A stretch of 64,000 nucleotides of DNA from Leclercia adecarboxylata (GTDB lineage: Bacteria; Pseudomonadota; Gammaproteobacteria; Enterobacterales; Enterobacteriaceae): positions 1,178,001-1,242,000 of the forward strand of contig NZ_CP035382.1 in assembly GCF_006874705.1 (NCBI RefSeq). The letters are read 5' to 3'. Every line of letters begins with the position of its first letter. Positions within the stretch are counted from its first letter, which is position 1. This document shows, piece by piece, positions 59,066-64,000 of this stretch. Made by a program: the position numbers and the translations under genes. A model generated the notes under the pieces. The model did not search any database. It was not told the DNA's origin and saw only the letters and a list, made by a program, of their open reading frames with translations.

Positions 59066-60553
59066 TTACAGCGTTACACCACTCTTAAAGATCGCCAGCT
59101 CGCGGAAGTCGTTTTTCTCGTTGCAGGTCTGCTTGCCGTTAGCGATATCAACAATCACATCCACAAACTCCGTTAACAGCTGCGGCATCGCTTTGCCGTG
59201 GATCAGCTGACCGGCGTCAAAATCGATCCAGTGCTTTTTCTTCGCCGCCAGCTCGCTGTTGGTGGCAATTTTTACCGTCGGCACAAAACCGCCGTACGGC
59301 GTACCGCGACCGGTGCTGAACAGCACCATATGGCAGCCCGCACCCGCCAGGGCGCTGGTGGCCACGGCGTCATTGCCCGGCGCGCTTAACAGGTTCAGCC
59401 CGTGAGTTTGCAGCCGCTCGCCGTAGCGCAGGACATCCACCACCTGGCTGGCGCCCGCTTTCTGGGTGCAGCCGAGGGATTTCTCCTCGAGCGTCGTGAT
59501 CCCGCCCGCTTTGTTACCCGGGGATGGATTCTCGTAAATCGGCTGGTTGTGGGCGATAAAGTACTGCTTGAAGTCGTTGACCATGGTAACGGTCTTTTCA
59601 AAGGTCGCTTCGTCGCGGCAGTGGCTCATCAAAATGCGCTCCGCGCCGAACATCTCCGGCACTTCGGTCAGCACGGTGGTGCCGCCGTTGCTGATGACGT
59701 AGTCGGAGAACTGACCCAGCATCGGGTTGGCGGTAATGCCGGACAGGCCGTCCGAGCCGCCGCACTCCAGACCAAACTTCAGCTCGCTCAGCTTGCCCGC
59801 TTCACGTTTGTCGTGACGCATCACCTCATACAGCTGATGCAGATGCTCCAGCCCGGCTTCCACTTCGTCATCCTGATGCTGACAGACCATAAAGTGCACG
59901 CGTGCCGGATCGAAATCCCCCAGCGTTTCGCGGAAGGCATCGACCTGGTTGTTCTCGCAGCCAAGGCCGATCACCAGCACCGCCCCGGCGTTCGGGTGGC
60001 GCACCATGTTTTGCAGCATGGTGCGGGTGTTGACGTGGTCGTCGCCCAGCTGGGAACAGCCGTAGGTGTGGCTGAACAGATGAACGCCGTCAGTCCCTTC
60101 TGCCTGCCCGGTCTCTTTCAGGAACCGGCTCTGGATCTGACGGGCGATGCCGTTGACGCAGCCGACGGTCGGCAGGATCCACAGTTCATTGCGGATCCCC
60201 ACCTCCCCGCTGGCGCGGCGGTAGATCTGAACGTCACGATCCGCCGCCTGGCTGGCCTCAGCCTGTAACTCAGGTTGATAGCTGTACTCATCCAGATCGC
60301 TCAGATTGGTGCGCGTATTGTGGGAGTGAATGAATTCACCCGCCGCGATATCCGCCAGCGCATGGCCGATAGGCAGACCGTATTTAACGACGTTCTCCCC
60401 TTTGGCAATGGGTTGCAGGGCGAACTTGTGCCCGCGCGCCACGTCCTGGCGCAGCGTGACGGTCTGGTTTTCAAACGTCACGTCCAGACCTTCGCTCAGG
60501 TCGGCCAGCGCGACCGCTACGTTATCCAGCGAATGGATCTTGATGTATTGCAT
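59066..60553 (-). CDS. uxaA: Altronate dehydratase UxaA
   Basis: It converts D-altronate to 2-keto-3-deoxy-D-gluconate in galacturonate degradation. The 495-residue protein has the N-terminal SAF domain (DVARGHKFALQPIAKGENVV) and the UxaA catalytic part (GIGC-type ILPTVGCVNGIARQIQSRF; LECGGSDGLSGITANPMLG; VLFSTGRGTPYGGFVPTVKI). It lies 18 bases downstream of uxaC in the same operon. Control by ExuR is expected from E. coli. Confidence 0.95.
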   Translation of the reverse strand: MQYIKIHSLDNVAVALADLSEGLDVTFENQTVTLRQDVARGHKFALQPIAKGENVVKYGLPIGHALADIAAGEFIHSHNTRTNLSDLDEYSYQPELQAEASQAADRDVQIYRRASGEVGIRNELWILPTVGCVNGIARQIQSRFLKETGQAEGTDGVHLFSHTYGCSQLGDDHVNTRTMLQNMVRHPNAGAVLVIGLGCENNQVDAFRETLGDFDPARVHFMVCQHQDDEVEAGLEHLHQLYEVMRHDKREAGKLSELKFGLECGGSDGLSGITANPMLGQFSDYVISNGGTTVLTEVPEMFGAERILMSHCRDEATFEKTVTMVNDFKQYFIAHNQPIYENPSPGNKAGGITTLEEKSLGCTQKAGASQVVDVLRYGERLQTHGLNLLSAPGNDAVATSALAGAGCHMVLFSTGRGTPYGGFVPTVKIATNSELAAKKKHWIDFDAGQLIHGKAMPQLLTEFVDVIVDIANGKQTCNEKNDFRELAIFKSGVTL

Positions 60554-60571
60554 ATCAACCCTCAGAAGGCC

Positions 60572-62463
<1,892 letters not shown>

Positions 62464-63762
62464 ATGCGTAAAATTAAAGGGTTACGTTGGTACATGATCG
62501 CACTGGTGACGCTCGGCACCGTGCTGGGCTACCTGACGCGTAACACCATAGCGGCGGCTGCACCGACGCTGATGGAAGAGCTGCACATCTCCACGCAACA
62601 ATATTCTTATATTATCGCGGCCTACTCCGCGGCTTATACCATCATGCAGCCGGTAGCAGGCTACGTGCTGGATATTCTGGGTACCAAGGTCGGCTACGCG
62701 GTCTTCGCCGTCACCTGGGCTATCTTCTGCGGCGCAACCGCGCTGGCAGGCAGCTGGGGCGGCCTGGCGCTGGCCCGCGGCGCAGTCGGTGCGGCGGAAG
62801 CGGCGATGATCCCTGCGGGTCTGAAAGCGGCGTCCGAGTGGTTCCCGGCGAAAGAGCGTTCCATTGCGGTGGGCTACTTCAACGTGGGTTCCTCTATCGG
62901 CGCAATGATTGCTCCGCCGCTGGTGGTGTGGGCTATCGTGATGCACAGCTGGCAGCTTGCGTTTATTCTCTCCGGCGTGCTGAGCTTCGCCTGGGCAATG
63001 TCCTGGCTGATCTTCTACAAACACCCGCGCGATCAGAAGAAGCTTTCTGAAGAAGAACGCGACTACATCATCGGCGGCCAGGAGTCTCAGCACCAGACCA
63101 ACAACGGCAAGAAGATGTCTGTTCTGCAGATCCTCGGCACCCGTCAGTTCTGGGGTATCGCCCTGCCGCGCTTCCTGGCAGAACCGGCCTGGGGTACCTT
63201 CAACGCCTGGATCCCGCTGTTCATGTTTAAAGTCTACGGCTTTAACCTGAAAGAGATCGCCATGTTCGCCTGGATGCCAATGCTGTTTGCTGACCTCGGC
63301 TGTATCGTCGGCGGCTATCTGCCACCGCTGTTCCAGCGCTGGTTTGGCGTGAACCTGATCGTCTCCCGTAAAATGGTGGTGACCATGGGCGCCCTGCTGA
63401 TGATTGGCCCGGGTATGATCGGCCTGTTCACCAGCCCATACGTGGCAATTGGTCTGCTGTGTATCGGTGGTTTTGCTCACCAGTCTCTGTCCGGTGCGCT
63501 GATTACGCTCTCTTCTGACGTCTTTGGTCGTAACGAAGTGGCGACTGCCAACGGCCTGACCGGGATGGCTGCCTGGACTGCCAGCACCATGTTTGCCCTG
63601 GTGGTAGGTGCGCTGGCTGACACCATCGGCTTCAGCCCGCTGTTCGCGGTCCTGGCGGTGTTCGACCTGATGGGTGCGGTGCTTATCTGGACGGTGCTGA
63701 AAAACAAATCTGCGGATGAGTTGCAGCAAGAGTCTGTTGGAAGGCCGGCAACGCAGAGTTAG
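62464..63762 (+). CDS. exuT: Hexuronate transporter ExuT
   Basis: This major facilitator superfamily symporter of the anion:cation (ACS) family takes up galacturonate and glucuronate. The 432-residue protein starts MRKIKGLRWYMIALVTLGTV, has about twelve membrane segments, and contains ALARGAVGAAEAAMIPAGLK and PAKERSIAVGYFNVGSSIGA. ATG at 62464 matches E. coli; an upstream frame from 62419 exists but has no support. It lies upstream of exuR, its repressor gene. Confidence 0.95.
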   Translation: MRKIKGLRWYMIALVTLGTVLGYLTRNTIAAAAPTLMEELHISTQQYSYIIAAYSAAYTIMQPVAGYVLDILGTKVGYAVFAVTWAIFCGATALAGSWGGLALARGAVGAAEAAMIPAGLKAASEWFPAKERSIAVGYFNVGSSIGAMIAPPLVVWAIVMHSWQLAFILSGVLSFAWAMSWLIFYKHPRDQKKLSEEERDYIIGGQESQHQTNNGKKMSVLQILGTRQFWGIALPRFLAEPAWGTFNAWIPLFMFKVYGFNLKEIAMFAWMPMLFADLGCIVGGYLPPLFQRWFGVNLIVSRKMVVTMGALLMIGPGMIGLFTSPYVAIGLLCIGGFAHQSLSGALITLSSDVFGRNEVATANGLTGMAAWTASTMFALVVGALADTIGFSPLFAVLAVFDLMGAVLIWTVLKNKSADELQQESVGRPATQS

Positions 63763-63766
63763 TGTA

Positions 63767-63826
63767 ATGCCGGGTGGCGCTGCGCTTACCCGGCCTACAG
63801 AACCCGGAGGCCCGCGCCGCCGGGCA
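63767..63826. repeat. REP units downstream of exuT
   Basis: REP sequences TGCCGGGTGGCGCTGCGCTT... and CGGAGGCCCGCGCCGCCGGG form an inverted pair immediately after exuT. Confidence 0.75.
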
Positions 63827-63833
63827 TATAAAG

Positions 63834-63855
63834 GCCGCTCCTGAGCGGCTTTTTT
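63834..63855 (+). terminator. Terminator between exuT and exuR
   Basis: GCCGCTC/GAGCGGC with a two-base loop is followed by six T. exuR is therefore transcribed mainly from its own promoter in 63857-63928. Confidence 0.9.
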
Positions 63856-63928
63856 GCGGGTCAAATCTGGAGACAAACGGGTAAAAGTGGTATAACAAAT
63901 CATTAGCCATACCCTGCCTGGAGCGCAT

Positions 63929-64000
63929 ATGGAAATCAACGAACCCCGTCGTCTTTATCAGCAACTTGCTGCCGAGCTGAAAGCTCGTATCGAGCAAGGC
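63929..64000 (+). CDS. exuR: Hexuronate utilisation repressor ExuR, 5' end (truncated by window)
   Basis: The first 24 codons (MEINEPRRLYQQLAAELKAR, then IEQG) match the start of E. coli ExuR, a GntR-family repressor of uxaCA, exuT and related genes. The rest lies beyond the window. The ATG at 63929 is preceded by tggag, a plausible ribosome binding site. It keeps the E. coli position after exuT. Confidence 0.93.
   Translation, partial: MEINEPRRLYQQLAAELKARIEQG

Overview
The window is a chromosomal segment of a member of the Enterobacteriaceae. The gene order yqjH-yqjI-aer-patA, then fadH-rlmG-ygjP-ygjR-alx-sstT-uxaA-uxaC-exuT-exuR, is the E. coli K-12 backbone of the 69-70 minute region, with several accessory blocks inserted. 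A type I cellulose operon with bcsD and bcsO, plus the lsr operon beside fadH, suggests an Enterobacter/Lelliottia/Leclercia-like genus. The genus is an inference and was not checked against any database.

Bases 1-16368 are a glycyl-radical-enzyme bacterial microcompartment locus of the GRM3 (grp, 1,2-propanediol) type. On the plus strand lie the end of an AraC-type regulator, a dedicated S-adenosylmethionine synthetase and a tailed BMC shell protein. On the minus strand, running from 16368 down to 2391, lie an alcohol dehydrogenase, PduL, a EutJ-like ATPase, a flavoprotein/PduM-like protein, PduN, a PduO-C-like protein, an acylate kinase, PduA-like and PduB-like shell proteins, a CoA-acylating aldehyde dehydrogenase, GrpU, a DJ-1/PfpI protein, the glycyl radical diol dehydratase, its activase, and a polytopic membrane protein of unknown role. 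Together they would convert 1,2-propanediol to propanal inside a shell, then to propanol and to propionyl-CoA/propionyl-phosphate with ATP gain. The SAM synthetase would feed the radical-SAM activase.

Bases 17076-18329 encode an orphan UlaA-like PTS IIC permease. Upstream of it are a 104-nt candidate structured RNA and a near-palindromic operator-like site. Bases 18370-29718 (minus strand) are a type I cellulose operon in the order bcsO-Q-A-B-C-D-Z. A J-domain coiled-coil gene of unknown role follows, then yqjH/yqjI with Fur-like and GATATATC sites between them, a methyl-accepting chemotaxis protein and aer (both with clear sigma-28 promoters), and patA with a sigma-54-type promoter and a TTG start.

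Bases 38280-50964 replace the E. coli ebg/ygj genes. They hold an XRE-cupin regulator, a divergent B3/B4-domain protein, a small AT-rich island and the complete lsr (AI-2 uptake and processing) regulon. The island (about 39707-42498) carries a PAAR protein, a putative cysteine-peptidase-fold effector and a lipoprotein that looks like its immunity partner. It sits between a displaced 150-bp copy of the 3' part of lsrG and the intact lsrG, next to the decayed tail of a serine recombinase. This is the best candidate for a little-described system in the window.

Bases 51147-64000 return to backbone: fadH, rlmG, ygjP, ygjR, the pH/Mn-responsive leader of alx, alx, sstT, uxaA, uxaC, exuT and the first 24 codons of exuR. 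REP/BIME repeats punctuate many intergenic gaps from 38 kb onward. No tRNA, rRNA, CRISPR array or complete insertion sequence was seen.
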